DNA from: Verrucomicrobiota bacterium | Lineage (GTDB): Bacteria > Verrucomicrobiota > Verrucomicrobiia > Verrucomicrobiales > Akkermansiaceae | Length of the DNA: 56,821 nt | Reading direction: 5' to 3' | Assembly (NCBI GenBank): GCA_026397725.1 | Contig: JAPLUI010000470.1 | Location: 1 to 56,821, forward strand | Part shown: in pieces, positions 1-7,774 of the stretch | Layout: every line of letters begins with the position of its first letter | How positions within the stretch are numbered: position 1 is the first letter of the stretch | Translations under genes and position numbers: made by a program | Notes under the pieces: generated by a model | What the model was told of the DNA's origin: nothing | The model's database searches: none | Seen by the model: the letters and a program-made list of their open reading frames with translations, nothing else

Positions 1-48
1 ATTTTGTTTTCTTTTTGACGACATATGCCATGGCGGAGGATCCTTTCT

Positions 49-67
49 AGTGCTATTATCACTAGCC
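49..67. repeat. Small inverted repeat near the left window end
   Basis: CTAGTG and CACTAG form a perfect 6-bp inverted repeat separated by 7 bases. It lies downstream of the minus-strand esterase gene. No U-tract follows on either strand, so it is not a clear terminator. I see no gene in bases 1-188. Confidence 0.3.
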
Positions 68-108
68 AAAGAGTCCGCTATTGTAAGGTTTAGTCAAATA
101 AAAAGTCG

Positions 109-136
109 CCTAGTGGTAAAAAAATTCCAATTTAGG
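109..136 (-). repeat. 28-bp dispersed repeat, left copy
   Basis: Read on the minus strand this is CCTAAATTGGA, a T-rich centre, then ACCACTAGG. An almost identical 27-bp copy, one base shorter, lies at the other end of the window in the opposite orientation (56685-56711). It is probably a dispersed repeat or the end of a small transposable element. Its function is unknown. Confidence 0.5.
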
Positions 137-188
137 TCGCGTCTCGAGGCAAGCGGGAGGTAGGGTGATACTGGATTGATTCTTCGCC

Positions 189-1520
189 TCACGGCTTGAC
201 CACCACGAGTTCGGAAGCGGCGTGGTTGTCGCGCCCGCCGCCCTGGGTCCGGAACCCATAGACAAAGAAGGCGGTGGTTCCCTGCGGCAGGCGGCTCCGG
301 GCGACCAGTTCATCCTTGCCGAGGTCGCACTGGATGAAGTTCCACTTGCGGTCTTTCCACAGACCGCCGGACGTGGTGCAGTAAACCCAGGCTTCCGAAA
401 ATTCGCCCTTGTACTTCACATGGACGATGCCGTTGGCGGGGTTGACTTCCGGCCGGGCCACTGTTGGCAGGGGCGGTCCGGCTTTCACGATGTGGTCGGC
501 AAAGGTCCAGATTTCGGGGACATCCTCCCAGCCGTTGCCATGGCCATGGGCCAAAAACGGTCGCAGGCACAAACTGCTAGGCCCGCTCACGGTCTTGGCC
601 GACTTGGCGAAGATATCGATCTGAAAGACCGGGTCAGCCACGCCGGTCACCCACAGCATCGGCATTTTCGCGAAGGGCAAATGCGCCGAGGGATCCCATT
701 TGGTGCGGTAGTCCTTGAACTGGGCGTCGGTCATGTTTTTCGGCGGGAACCATGTCGCCAGGCCCGGGTTGTCGCTCTCGTGGATGAAGCCGCAGCCATA
801 GACGGGAATGACAAACGCCAGCCGCGAGTCCAACCCCGCCACGGCGCTCACGATCGTCCCGCCCCAGGAAATCCCGGTGAGGCCGATCTTCTTGGGGTTG
901 ATTTCCGGAAACGAGCGCAACAGCGAATTGGCGCGGATCACGTCGGCCACCGCATGATAGAACCATTGTTCCTTGTCGGGCTGCGCCCTGTCGCCGAACC
1001 AGTCGATGCGGGCGGGTCCGGCGTTCTGATGGGCGGCCCCGACCGGTTGATTGCCTTCGATGCCATGGTCCTTGCCGCCGGGCAGGTGACCCTCGAGATC
1101 CATGGCAATGGCCGCATAGCCGTGGCTGTTCCAGTTCCTGACCCAGTTCGGATAGGCGGTGCCGCCACCGCCATGGGCGCAGACCACCGCCGGCCAGCCG
1201 CCCGCCGGCGGGGTCCCTTGCGGGGCCGCGTAGTAGGCAAACACCCAGGTCGGCTTGCCCTTGTAATCCGCACCCTCATAGAACAACGCGCGCAGCCCGT
1301 TCGCGGGACGCTCGGTGGCGGGGAAAACCTTGGGTGCCTTGGCGAGGGTGGCACCATCCCAAACCGTCCGGATGGCCGGGTTGCCCGCTGTGGGAGCGGT
1401 CGCCGCCAACCCCGGGGAGCCGGCCATCAGCACGGAAAAAACCGCCGCCGAAATGACCAGGCGTGGGAAAAACTTGCTTCTCGAGGGTGGTGCGGAGGCG
1501 GATGTCGATTGCTGGATCAT
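189..1520 (-). CDS. Secreted alpha/beta hydrolase (acetyl xylan esterase / dienelactone hydrolase-like)
   Basis: Predicted exported serine hydrolase of 443 aa. Residues about 18-40 form a hydrophobic signal peptide ending in a likely AxA-type cleavage site. The alpha/beta-hydrolase core has an oxyanion-hole stretch HGGGG (116-120), the nucleophile elbow GISWGG with Ser218, a candidate catalytic Asp296 in GVADP, and His in AHGHGNG (about 325-327). After the catalytic domain the protein continues for roughly 100 residues, probably a beta-rich C-terminal domain. The layout matches secreted acetyl xylan esterase-like hydrolases of Verrucomicrobiota and Planctomycetota, which often remove ester groups from plant or algal polysaccharides. 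The substrate cannot be read from sequence. The gene stands alone; its neighbour runs in the opposite direction. Confidence 0.85.
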   Translation of the reverse strand: MIQQSTSASAPPSRSKFFPRLVISAAVFSVLMAGSPGLAATAPTAGNPAIRTVWDGATLAKAPKVFPATERPANGLRALFYEGADYKGKPTWVFAYYAAPQGTPPAGGWPAVVCAHGGGGTAYPNWVRNWNSHGYAAIAMDLEGHLPGGKDHGIEGNQPVGAAHQNAGPARIDWFGDRAQPDKEQWFYHAVADVIRANSLLRSFPEINPKKIGLTGISWGGTIVSAVAGLDSRLAFVIPVYGCGFIHESDNPGLATWFPPKNMTDAQFKDYRTKWDPSAHLPFAKMPMLWVTGVADPVFQIDIFAKSAKTVSGPSSLCLRPFLAHGHGNGWEDVPEIWTFADHIVKAGPPLPTVARPEVNPANGIVHVKYKGEFSEAWVYCTTSGGLWKDRKWNFIQCDLGKDELVARSRLPQGTTAFFVYGFRTQGGGRDNHAASELVVVKP

Positions 1521-1701
1521 GGTTGGATTTCAGGTTTGGGGTGATCGGCAACGCGCCGCGATGGAGGCGACGGCGGCCATGCCACCCGCCGGGTCAACGC
1601 GTTGGATCGCGGACTTTACGGTTTTGCAGCGGCGGTCCTTTCAGGCGTGACTGCGGGGGCCCCTTCCCTCATGCTGCGGGCGCACCACCCACTCCCAGCC
1701 C

Positions 1702-3186
1702 ATGGCAATCTTCGACGCTTTTGAACGCAAAATGACCGCCGTCGGCATGGGAGAAGCTCCCATCCGGGCCTTCCGCCGCAACTACGAGGCGCTGCTGCGC
1801 CATGAATCCGGCTTGATCCCCGAACAGGACATCGTGCCGGCCACGGATCTAACATCCATGGCGGTTCTCGATGGCAACGGCGCGGCCGCGGTCGATCTGT
1901 TCGACCAGGCGGTGGTCATCAAGCTCAATGGCGGGCTGGGCACCAGCATGGGCTTGCAGGGGCCCAAAAGCCTGCTGCCCATCCGCGAGGGCGTGAACTT
2001 CCTCGACCTGATGGTCCGCCAAATCCTCGATCTGCGCCAACACAGTGGCTCTAACATCCGGCTGTTGCTCATGAACAGCTTCAGCACCAGCCGCGAAACA
2101 CTCCACCACCTCGCCCATTGCGGAGGTGGTGCGGGCATGTTGCCCGCCTCTTCCACCAATCACACCGACCCCTGCCTGTCCGCCCATGGCGCAGGTGGTG
2201 CGGGCATGTTGCCCGCCTCTTCCATCAACCACACCGCCACCTGGCTGTCAGATCCCGCGCAAGTCGAGCTGATGCAAAACCAAATCCCGAAGATCGATGC
2301 CGCCACGCTGGCACCGGTCACCTGGCCGGCCGATCAGGAGCTGGAATGGTGCCCGCCCGGCCATGGCGATTTGTTTCCGGCCCTGGTTGGCAGCGGTTGG
2401 TTAGACCGCCTGCTGGCGGCGGGTGTGCGCTATGCCTTTGTGTCCAACTCGGACAACCTCGGCGCCACGCTCGATCCGGCCTTGCTCAAGTATTTTGCCG
2501 ACTCCGGGGCGCCGTTTCTGATGGAGGTGACCCGGCGCACCGCCGCCGACCGCAAGGGCGGCCACCTCGCCGTGCGCAAATCCGATGGCCGCCTCCTGTT
2601 GCGCGAGGTCGCCCAATGCCCGAAGGCCGATCTCGCCGCGTTCCAAGACATCGAGCGCCACCGATACTTCAACACCAACAGCCTGTGGCTGCGCCTCGAT
2701 TTGCTCAAGGCCCAGCTTGCCGCCGACTCCGGCGTCCTGCCCCTGCCGATGATCAGCAACCGCAAGACCGTCGATCCCCGCGACCAGACCTCACCCGCCG
2801 TCATCCAACTCGAAACCGCCATGGGGGCCGCCATCGAGTGCTTCGCCGGGGCCGCTGCCATCGAGGTGCCGCGCAGCCGCTTCGCTCCGGTCAAGAACAC
2901 CGCCGATCTGTTAGCCCTGCGCTCGGATGCCTACGAGATTCTGGACAACGGCCAAGTCCGCCTTCACCCGGACCGCCACGGTGTGCCGCCCGTCATCACG
3001 CTGTCCGACGACTACAGGCTCGTCGATCAACTCGACGCGCTCGGCGTGCCCAGCCTGCTTCGTTGCCGGTCTCTAACAGTCATCGGCCCGGCGCATTTCC
3101 CACCCGGCACCGTGCTCGAAGGCGACGTGACCTGGAGCGGCACCTGGAACGTCTCATGGATCGGGACTTGCCAAAGTCCCGTGTGA
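1702..3186 (+). CDS. UTP-glucose-1-phosphate uridylyltransferase (UDPGP family) with an in-frame repeat insertion
   Basis: Cytoplasmic enzyme making UDP-glucose from UTP and glucose 1-phosphate, or a close UDP-sugar pyrophosphorylase. The eukaryotic-type UDPGP signature VIKLNGGLGTSMG lies near residue 75, followed by GPKSLL; later motifs are LLMNSFSTS, ELEWCPPGHGD and FVSNSDNLGA, all typical of the family. Length is 494 aa. Two things are odd. Residues 139-184 are two 23-aa copies of a glycine-rich segment encoded by a 69-bp tandem repeat containing a GCGGGCA/TGCCCGC hairpin; family members I know run directly from the MNSF region to the QNKVPK-like region. The last residues and the stop codon fall inside a REP hairpin (from about 3158), so the native C-terminus may have been replaced. 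Confidence 0.92.
   Translation: MAIFDAFERKMTAVGMGEAPIRAFRRNYEALLRHESGLIPEQDIVPATDLTSMAVLDGNGAAAVDLFDQAVVIKLNGGLGTSMGLQGPKSLLPIREGVNFLDLMVRQILDLRQHSGSNIRLLLMNSFSTSRETLHHLAHCGGGAGMLPASSTNHTDPCLSAHGAGGAGMLPASSINHTATWLSDPAQVELMQNQIPKIDAATLAPVTWPADQELEWCPPGHGDLFPALVGSGWLDRLLAAGVRYAFVSNSDNLGATLDPALLKYFADSGAPFLMEVTRRTAADRKGGHLAVRKSDGRLLLREVAQCPKADLAAFQDIERHRYFNTNSLWLRLDLLKAQLAADSGVLPLPMISNRKTVDPRDQTSPAVIQLETAMGAAIECFAGAAAIEVPRSRFAPVKNTADLLALRSDAYEILDNGQVRLHPDRHGVPPVITLSDDYRLVDQLDALGVPSLLRCRSLTVIGPAHFPPGTVLEGDVTWSGTWNVSWIGTCQSPV
2116..2253 (+). repeat. Two tandem 69-bp repeats inside the UDPGP gene
   Basis: Unit 1 is 2116-2184 and unit 2 is 2185-2253. Both contain GGTGGTGCGGGCATGTTGCC followed by CGCCTCTTCCA, a REP-like hairpin. 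The unit is exactly 23 codons and keeps the host frame, encoding H-x-G/A-G-GAGMLPASS-x-NHT. Confidence 0.8.
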
Positions 3187-3229
3187 CTGAGGGGCCATGA
3201 AAGACACGGGACTTTGGCGAGTCCCGATC
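3158..3229. repeat. Inverted pair of REP elements after the UDPGP gene
   Basis: GGATCGGGACTTGCCAAAGT followed by CCCGTG at 3158 onward is matched in inverse orientation by CACGGGACTTTGGCGAGTCC and CGATCC ending near 3229. Each half is itself a hairpin. The first half supplies the last codons and TGA stop of the UDPGP gene. This is one flank of the REP transposase gene. Confidence 0.75.
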
Positions 3230-3248
3230 CATGTCGCCCCCCACCCCA

Positions 3249-3875
3249 CTACCTCACCGCCTTCGCCAGCTCGCTCTCCCACAGCGTATAATCACCTTCC
3301 CCCAATTTCGCCTTCCCGGGGTTGCGGCGAATGTACCGGATGACATTCCGCAGGTGGTCCCCATCGCGGATGAGCCGGTCGAAGTAATCGTGCATCCAGA
3401 ACCGGCCTTCACTTCCTAACATCTTGTTGATGGTGCCCGCAGTGTGGCGTTTCCAACTGAACAGCACCTTTTCCAGCAGCCACGCTGGATGCAGCACGCA
3501 GCAGACATGAACATGGTTGGGCATGATCACCCACGATAACAGATCGTAGCGTTCTCCAGAGAAGTGGGTGAGAGCCTCCGCCACCACCTCACGGAAAGCC
3601 GTTTTACGCAGCAGGCACGAACCATATCCCGCGTCCAGCCATTGATCGATCTTGTTGGAAAACCGTCGGTGATATTCCATTTCATCGTCGTCTGAGAGCG
3701 GCGGCGGGTGTTCGATCCGCCAGTCACTGCGTTCCCGTTCCCACTCTCTGAGCAACGTCTTTGGCAGAGAATCGGCCAGGCGAAAGGTCAGAAAATAGGC
3801 CGCCCCCGGTTGTTGCCAGTGCGGCAGGTAATGTTCCGTCACCCGGATTTCCTCGTAGGGATTGAAGAATTTCAT
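3249..3875 (-). CDS. REP-associated tyrosine transposase (RAYT, Y1 HUH type)
   Basis: A 208-aa single-domain Y1 transposase of the REP-associated class. It has the sequence LPHWQQPGAAYFLTFRLADS at the N-terminus, the histidine motif MPNHVHV (HUH-type metal site) at about residues 117-123, and a downstream Tyr followed by IRRNPGKAKL, as in other RAYTs. These enzymes cut single-stranded REP DNA and are thought to spread REP sequences rather than themselves. REP copies flank the gene on both sides (3158-3229 and 3893-4326), the expected context. The gene appears intact. Confidence 0.9.
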   Translation of the reverse strand: MKFFNPYEEIRVTEHYLPHWQQPGAAYFLTFRLADSLPKTLLREWERERSDWRIEHPPPLSDDDEMEYHRRFSNKIDQWLDAGYGSCLLRKTAFREVVAEALTHFSGERYDLLSWVIMPNHVHVCCVLHPAWLLEKVLFSWKRHTAGTINKMLGSEGRFWMHDYFDRLIRDGDHLRNVIRYIRRNPGKAKLGEGDYTLWESELAKAVR

Positions 3876-3892
3876 ACGTGGTACGTGTCGTG

Positions 3893-4020
3893 GAACGGGA
3901 CTTGCCCAAGTCCCGTGTGCATGGTTCTAGACAAAGACACGACACTTGGCAAGTGTCGTTCCATGCCCTGTCGGTTCCATGCGCCCATGGAACGGGACTT
4001 GCCCAAGTCCCGTGCGAAAG
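3893..4020. repeat. Divergent REP copies upstream of the RAYT gene
   Basis: Three imperfect REP hairpins: GGAACGGGACTTGCCCAAGT and CCCGTG near 3894, a variant reading CACGACACTTGGCAAGTGTC near 3937, and GGAACGGGACTTGCCCAAGT again near 3988. The second has compensatory changes (GACACTT/AAGTGTC in place of GGGACTT/AAGTCCC), which shows that the hairpin is under selection or copied as a structure. Confidence 0.75.
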
Positions 4021-4053
4021 GAGTGTTGCAGAGCAGCGTCCACGACGCTCGGC

Positions 4054-4326
4054 AAGTGCCGCCCCAAGAAAGACACGGGACTTTGGCAAGTCCCGTTCCC
4101 AAGTGCCGCCCCAAGAAAGACACGGGACAGCCGTTCCCAAGTGCCGCCCCAAGAAAGACACGGGACTTTGGCAAGTCCCGTTCCCAAGTGCCGCCCCAAG
4201 AAAGTCACGGGACTTTGGCAAGTCCCGTTCCCAAGTGCCGCCCCAAGAAAGACACGGGACTTTGGCAAGTCCCGTTCCCAAGTGCCGCCCCAAGAAAGAC
4301 ACGGGACTTTGGCGAGTGTCGTTCCT
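4054..4326. repeat. Tandem array of six 47-bp REP units
   Basis: Units begin at 4054, 4101, 4139, 4186, 4233 and 4280 with AAGTGCCGCCCCAAGAAAGA, then the hairpin GGGACTT-TGGC-AAGTCCC. The second unit is 38 bp because 9 bp of the hairpin are deleted. The sixth has the variant AGTGTCG. The 3876-4368 interval holds no gene beyond these repeats. Confidence 0.85.
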
Positions 4327-4368
4327 TGACGCGAGCCCTTTCTGCTGCTGGAATGCCCGCTCCGCCCC

Positions 4369-5535
4369 ATGGACTACCCAGCAAAAATCGCCCGCCACGT
4401 CGCCGCCATCCCGCGTTCGGGGATTCGTGATTTCTTCGAACTCGTGCAGGGCCGCGAGGGCATCATTTCGCTCGGCGTGGGCGAGCCGGATTTCGTCACG
4501 CCCTGGCACATCCGCGAGGCCGCCATCTATTCACTCGAAAAAGGCCAGACCACCTATACCTCCAATCTCGGGTTGCTCTCGCTGCGCAAGTCCATCGCCC
4601 GCTATGTGGGGGAGTTCTTCGGGGTTGCCTACGATCCGGCCCGCGAGGTGCTGGTCACGGTGGGCGTCTCCGAGGCGATCGACCTGGCCCTGCGGGCCTT
4701 GCTCAATCCCGGCGATGAGGTGATCTTTCACGAACCCTGCTACGTCTCCTACAGCCCGAGCATCGTCCTGGCCCATGGCCGCGCCGTCGCCGTGGAAACT
4801 TCCAAGGCCGACGCGTTCGCGCTCAAACCGGAAAATCTCGCCGCCGCCATCACGCCGCAAGCGCGGGTGCTCATGCTCAATTTCCCGACCAATCCCACGG
4901 GTGCCGTCACCAGCCAAGAAGACCTCGAAGGCATCGCCAAACTCGCCATCGAACACGATCTGATCGTGCTCACCGATGAAATCTACAGCGAACTGCGTTA
5001 CGACGGACTCCCGCACGTTTCCATCGCCTCCTTGCCCGGCATGCGGGAGCGCACCGTGCTGCTGCACGGGTTTTCCAAAGCCTTTGCCATGACCGGCTTC
5101 CGCCTCGGCTATGCCTGCGCCCCCCAGCCGATCATCGAGGCGATGATGAAAATCCACCAATACTCGATGCTCTGCGCCCCCATCATGAGCCAGAACGCCG
5201 CGCTCGAAGCCCTCGAAAATGGCACCCCCGCCATGCTCGCCATGCGCGAAAGCTACCACCAACGCCGCGATTTCGTCGTCACTCGCCTCAACGAAATCGG
5301 CCTCGACTGCCACACTCCCGGCGGCGCCTTCTACGTCTTCCCAGACATCCGCAAGACCGGCCTCACCAGCAAGGACTTCGCCATGGGCCTGTTAGAAAAG
5401 GAGGCGGTCGCCGCCGTCCCCGGCAGCGCCTTCGGCCCCTCCGGTGAAGGCTTCCTCCGCTGCTGCTACGCCACCGCTTTCAACGACCTGCGCACCGCCA
5501 TGGACAAAATCGAGCGCTTCGCCCAGGCCCTCTGA
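4369..5535 (+). CDS. Class I/II pyridoxal-phosphate aminotransferase
   Basis: Cytoplasmic fold-type I aminotransferase, 388 aa. It has the expected N-terminal GVGEPDF motif (36-42), NPTG (175-178), TDEIYSELRYDG with Asp203 and Tyr206 for the PLP ring, the Schiff-base lysine Lys237 in HGFSKAFAMTGFRLGY, and Arg245. This pattern is typical of the aspartate/aromatic aminotransferases often named PatA or AraT. The exact amino donor and acceptor cannot be fixed from sequence. The ATG start follows the REP array closely, so transcription must begin within or just after the repeats or read through them. The membrane protease gene follows after 7 bp and is probably cotranscribed. Confidence 0.92.
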   Translation: MDYPAKIARHVAAIPRSGIRDFFELVQGREGIISLGVGEPDFVTPWHIREAAIYSLEKGQTTYTSNLGLLSLRKSIARYVGEFFGVAYDPAREVLVTVGVSEAIDLALRALLNPGDEVIFHEPCYVSYSPSIVLAHGRAVAVETSKADAFALKPENLAAAITPQARVLMLNFPTNPTGAVTSQEDLEGIAKLAIEHDLIVLTDEIYSELRYDGLPHVSIASLPGMRERTVLLHGFSKAFAMTGFRLGYACAPQPIIEAMMKIHQYSMLCAPIMSQNAALEALENGTPAMLAMRESYHQRRDFVVTRLNEIGLDCHTPGGAFYVFPDIRKTGLTSKDFAMGLLEKEAVAAVPGSAFGPSGEGFLRCCYATAFNDLRTAMDKIERFAQAL

Positions 5536-5542
5536 CACGCTC

Positions 5543-6313
5543 ATGGACGCCAACCCGCAACCCACCTCCGACCCGGCCCTGCTCACTCGGGCGCATGTGA
5601 TCCCGCTCGCCGTCTTCATGGCCTGCATGGTCCTGCTCCAGTTGCTCGGTGGCCTCATCGAGTGGAAACACCCCGATGCCCCATGGTGGCGGCAGGACCC
5701 CGCTCAATTCATCTATCCGATTCAAACCGCCGTTTCAATCGGCCTGCTCATCCGTTACTGGCGTTGTTATACCTTTGACTGGTCCTGGCGCTGGGGGTTG
5801 ATTGCGGTGGTTTTCGGGGCGGTGGGGATTGGCTGCTGGCTATTGCCGACGACGCTCTATGATGCGCTTGGCTGCACCGGCAAGACCGAGGGTCTGCTCA
5901 GGGTGCTGGGTGTGGCGGCTCGCCGGGAGGGTTTCAATCCGGCTCTGTTTGACCACCCGCTGGCGTATTGGGCGGCCTTGGGGTGCCGCTTTCTGCGGGC
6001 GGCGGTGGTGGTGGCGCTGGTTGAGGAAATCTTTTGGCGCGGGTTTCTGATGCGCTTTGTCTGCGATTGGGAAGGGGATTACTGGCAGCAACCCTTTGGC
6101 CGGGCCCGCTGGCTTTCCTATGGCGTGGTCACCGTGCTGTTCATGCTGGCCCATGCGCCGGTGGATTGGGCGGCGTCCTTGGTTTACGGCACCCTGACCT
6201 ATCTCCTCTGCATCTGGAGCAAGAGCCTGGGTGCCTGCGTGCTCATGCATGCCACCGCCAATTTCCTCATGGGACTCTACATCATGGCCTACGCAAAATA
6301 CGGATTGTGGTGA
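5543..6313 (+). CDS. CPBP/CAAX-type intramembrane protease, possibly exosortase-associated
   Basis: A 256-aa integral membrane protein with about six hydrophobic segments. It carries the Abi/CPBP signature: EEIFWR (Glu161, Glu162, Arg166), FMLAH with His204, and LMHATAN with His236 and Asn240. These are the proposed glutamic-protease active-site residues of CAAX prenyl protease Rce1-like enzymes. A subfamily of similar size is found with exosortase/PEP-CTERM systems in Verrucomicrobia, which is one possible role. No exosortase gene is in the window. I chose the ATG 7 bp after the aminotransferase stop rather than an upstream in-frame ATG inside that gene, because the protein then starts without out-of-family sequence. 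Confidence 0.82.
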   Translation: MDANPQPTSDPALLTRAHVIPLAVFMACMVLLQLLGGLIEWKHPDAPWWRQDPAQFIYPIQTAVSIGLLIRYWRCYTFDWSWRWGLIAVVFGAVGIGCWLLPTTLYDALGCTGKTEGLLRVLGVAARREGFNPALFDHPLAYWAALGCRFLRAAVVVALVEEIFWRGFLMRFVCDWEGDYWQQPFGRARWLSYGVVTVLFMLAHAPVDWAASLVYGTLTYLLCIWSKSLGACVLMHATANFLMGLYIMAYAKYGLW

Positions 6314-6456
6314 GCATTCCGTGGCCGACTCGGCCAAGTGCCCTCCAAGCCGATCGCGACTTCACACAAATTTTCGGGTCGGCCTCGAATTTTTCTTGTC
6401 AATGGGCCTGGTCTTCCTCATCCTCTCCGTCCGCCCGGCAACGGGCGGATGATCAT

Positions 6457-6542
6457 GGGTAGATGCCCGAGCGGCTAAAGGGGGCAGACTGTAAATCTGC
6501 TGGCTAACGCCTACGTTGGTTCGAATCCAACTCTGCCCACCA
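6457..6542 (+). tRNA. tRNA-Tyr (GTA anticodon), island attachment site
   Basis: Acceptor arm GGGTAGA pairs with TCTGCCC, followed by discriminator A and an encoded CCA. The anticodon arm is GCAGA-CTGTAAA-TCTGC with anticodon GTA at 6491-6493. A long variable arm follows, as in bacterial type II tRNA-Tyr. The T arm is GTTGG-TTCGAAT-CCAAC. The gene is intact. Its 3' part, from the anticodon stem onward, was restored by the integrated island, since the same 58 bp recurs at 54738-54795. Confidence 0.95.
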
Positions 6543-6543
6543 T
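6486..6543 (+). other. attL: 58-bp attachment repeat within tRNA-Tyr
   Basis: This stretch runs from the anticodon stem through CCA plus one base. It is identical to 54738-54795 except for C at 6504 versus A at 54756, in the variable arm. Integration inside the 3' half of a tRNA gene that leaves the tRNA whole is typical of tyrosine-recombinase islands. Confidence 0.88.
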
Positions 6544-6562
6544 CCTCATTATCAAGGACTTA

Positions 6563-6586
6563 GGGAGCCGAACGGCTCCCTTTTTT
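6563..6586 (+). terminator. Rho-independent terminator after tRNA-Tyr
   Basis: GGGAGCC-GAAC-GGCTCCC followed by six T. It lies 20 bp after the tRNA CCA and, given the attL position, is carried by the island. The rest of 6587-6767 has no convincing gene. A short plus-strand reading frame around 6660-6780 contains a CxxC-like HCGACG motif that could be a remnant of a zinc-binding protein. Confidence 0.85.
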
Positions 6587-6767
6587 GTGGCTAGGTTTTT
6601 CCAAGCGGTGCAATCCCGGTGCAATTTTTTCCAGCAGCAAACCTGATTTCTCGCGCTGTGCCCCTCCAAATACCGCGAGGGGGCGGAGCGGTTTGGCATC
6701 GGCTTCGGCAATCTGCGGCCTGCGGAAGCGCCCTACGTGATCCACTGCGGGGCGTGCGGGAGGCGCA

Positions 6768-7703
6768 TCACGGCGCTTTCACTCCGCCCTCAGTGGCGGC
6801 TGGCAGCCTCAGCGCACCCGCCAGTTTCTCCACCGCGCCCGGCCGGATACCGGAACGGTCGAGACTGCGGGGATTGGCGATGAGCACGATTTGCCGGTCG
6901 AGTTTCCACGGCACCGGCTTCCCGACGATCTTCTTGTCATCGAAATCCACCCTGGCGATTTCCGGCAGGACCGCAGCCACGCCGGTGTCCCGCGTCATCC
7001 GGGCGAGGTGGACGAACGAGGGCATCCGCACCGCCACCTGCGGTTTGATGTCCCGCGCCGCCAGCCACTCCCGCCAGCGCGTGCTGTATTGGCCGCCCGG
7101 CAGGAGTTCGCCCACCGCCACAGTGCGCAGCACGTCCTCGACCGTCACACCCGCCTTCCACACGCTCTTGGGGGCGAACAGCGCGTAACCGATCCTCCCG
7201 AGTTGCCAGCGCTTCATCCCGGACGTTACGGCGTCATCCCGCACAATCCCGAAATCCAGCCGCCCGTCCGTTACGCCGCGCACGATGTCGGCGCTGCGAA
7301 GTTGTTCCAGTTCGACCAGCGCCCCGCCGAGCGCGTCACGGCAGGCGGCGAGCCTCGGCAACACCAACCAATCGATCAGGCTGCCCTGGGTGCCGATGCG
7401 AACACACACCGGCCGGCCGTTCATCGCTTCGCGGAAATCATCGAGTTCGCCGAAGTGCCGCCGGATCAAATCCGCGAGTCGCAACCCCTCGGGCGTGATC
7501 TCGATGCGCCGCCCCACCCGCTTGGTGAGCGCCACCCCGAAGTAACCCTCAAGCTCCTTGATCTGCCGGGAAAACTGCGATTGCTTGGTGACATCGCCCA
7601 GGGCGGCCTTGGAAAGGTTGCCGGCCTCGGCCACCCGCAGGAAGGTGCGGAGCCGGTCGAGGGAAAGCCCCGCAAGGGCAAAGAGACGGTCGAATTCATT
7701 CAT
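6768..7703 (-). CDS. LysR-family transcriptional regulator
   Basis: A 311-aa protein with an N-terminal winged helix-turn-helix (about residues 13-75) reading LRTFLRVAEAGNLSKAA, then SQFSRQIKELEGYFGVALTK, the usual LysR recognition-helix region. A periplasmic-binding-like effector domain occupies residues 95-300 and begins VRIGTQGSLIDWLVLPRL. LysR proteins act as tetrameric activators or repressors and usually control a divergent neighbour. Here the divergent gene is the metallophosphatase starting 71 bp away. The effector cannot be inferred. It is the first gene inside the left end of the island. Confidence 0.88.
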   Translation of the reverse strand: MNEFDRLFALAGLSLDRLRTFLRVAEAGNLSKAALGDVTKQSQFSRQIKELEGYFGVALTKRVGRRIEITPEGLRLADLIRRHFGELDDFREAMNGRPVCVRIGTQGSLIDWLVLPRLAACRDALGGALVELEQLRSADIVRGVTDGRLDFGIVRDDAVTSGMKRWQLGRIGYALFAPKSVWKAGVTVEDVLRTVAVGELLPGGQYSTRWREWLAARDIKPQVAVRMPSFVHLARMTRDTGVAAVLPEIARVDFDDKKIVGKPVPWKLDRQIVLIANPRSLDRSGIRPGAVEKLAGALRLPAATEGGVKAP

Positions 7704-7774
7704 GACTGCAAAGTCAAATAACCTGTGATTTCCTCCATTACAAGTTCTGATTTTTGCTGCCAGCCTGTTGGCGC

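Noticed and set aside
222..1544. Long plus-strand frame opposite the esterase
   Set aside because: Antisense of a clear alpha/beta hydrolase with signal peptide; composition is a GC-rich shadow.
4054..4326. Regular 47-bp repeats that could suggest a CRISPR array
   Set aside because: Repeats are directly adjacent with no unique spacers, contain a REP hairpin, and lie beside a RAYT gene; no cas gene is present.
3708..4723. Several overlapping long frames over the REP array
   Set aside because: They are translations of tandem REP units with no start context or family.
6511..6711. Minus-strand reading frame ending in GRVGFEPT
   Set aside because: It is antisense to the tRNA-Tyr 3' end, a well-known false gene call.
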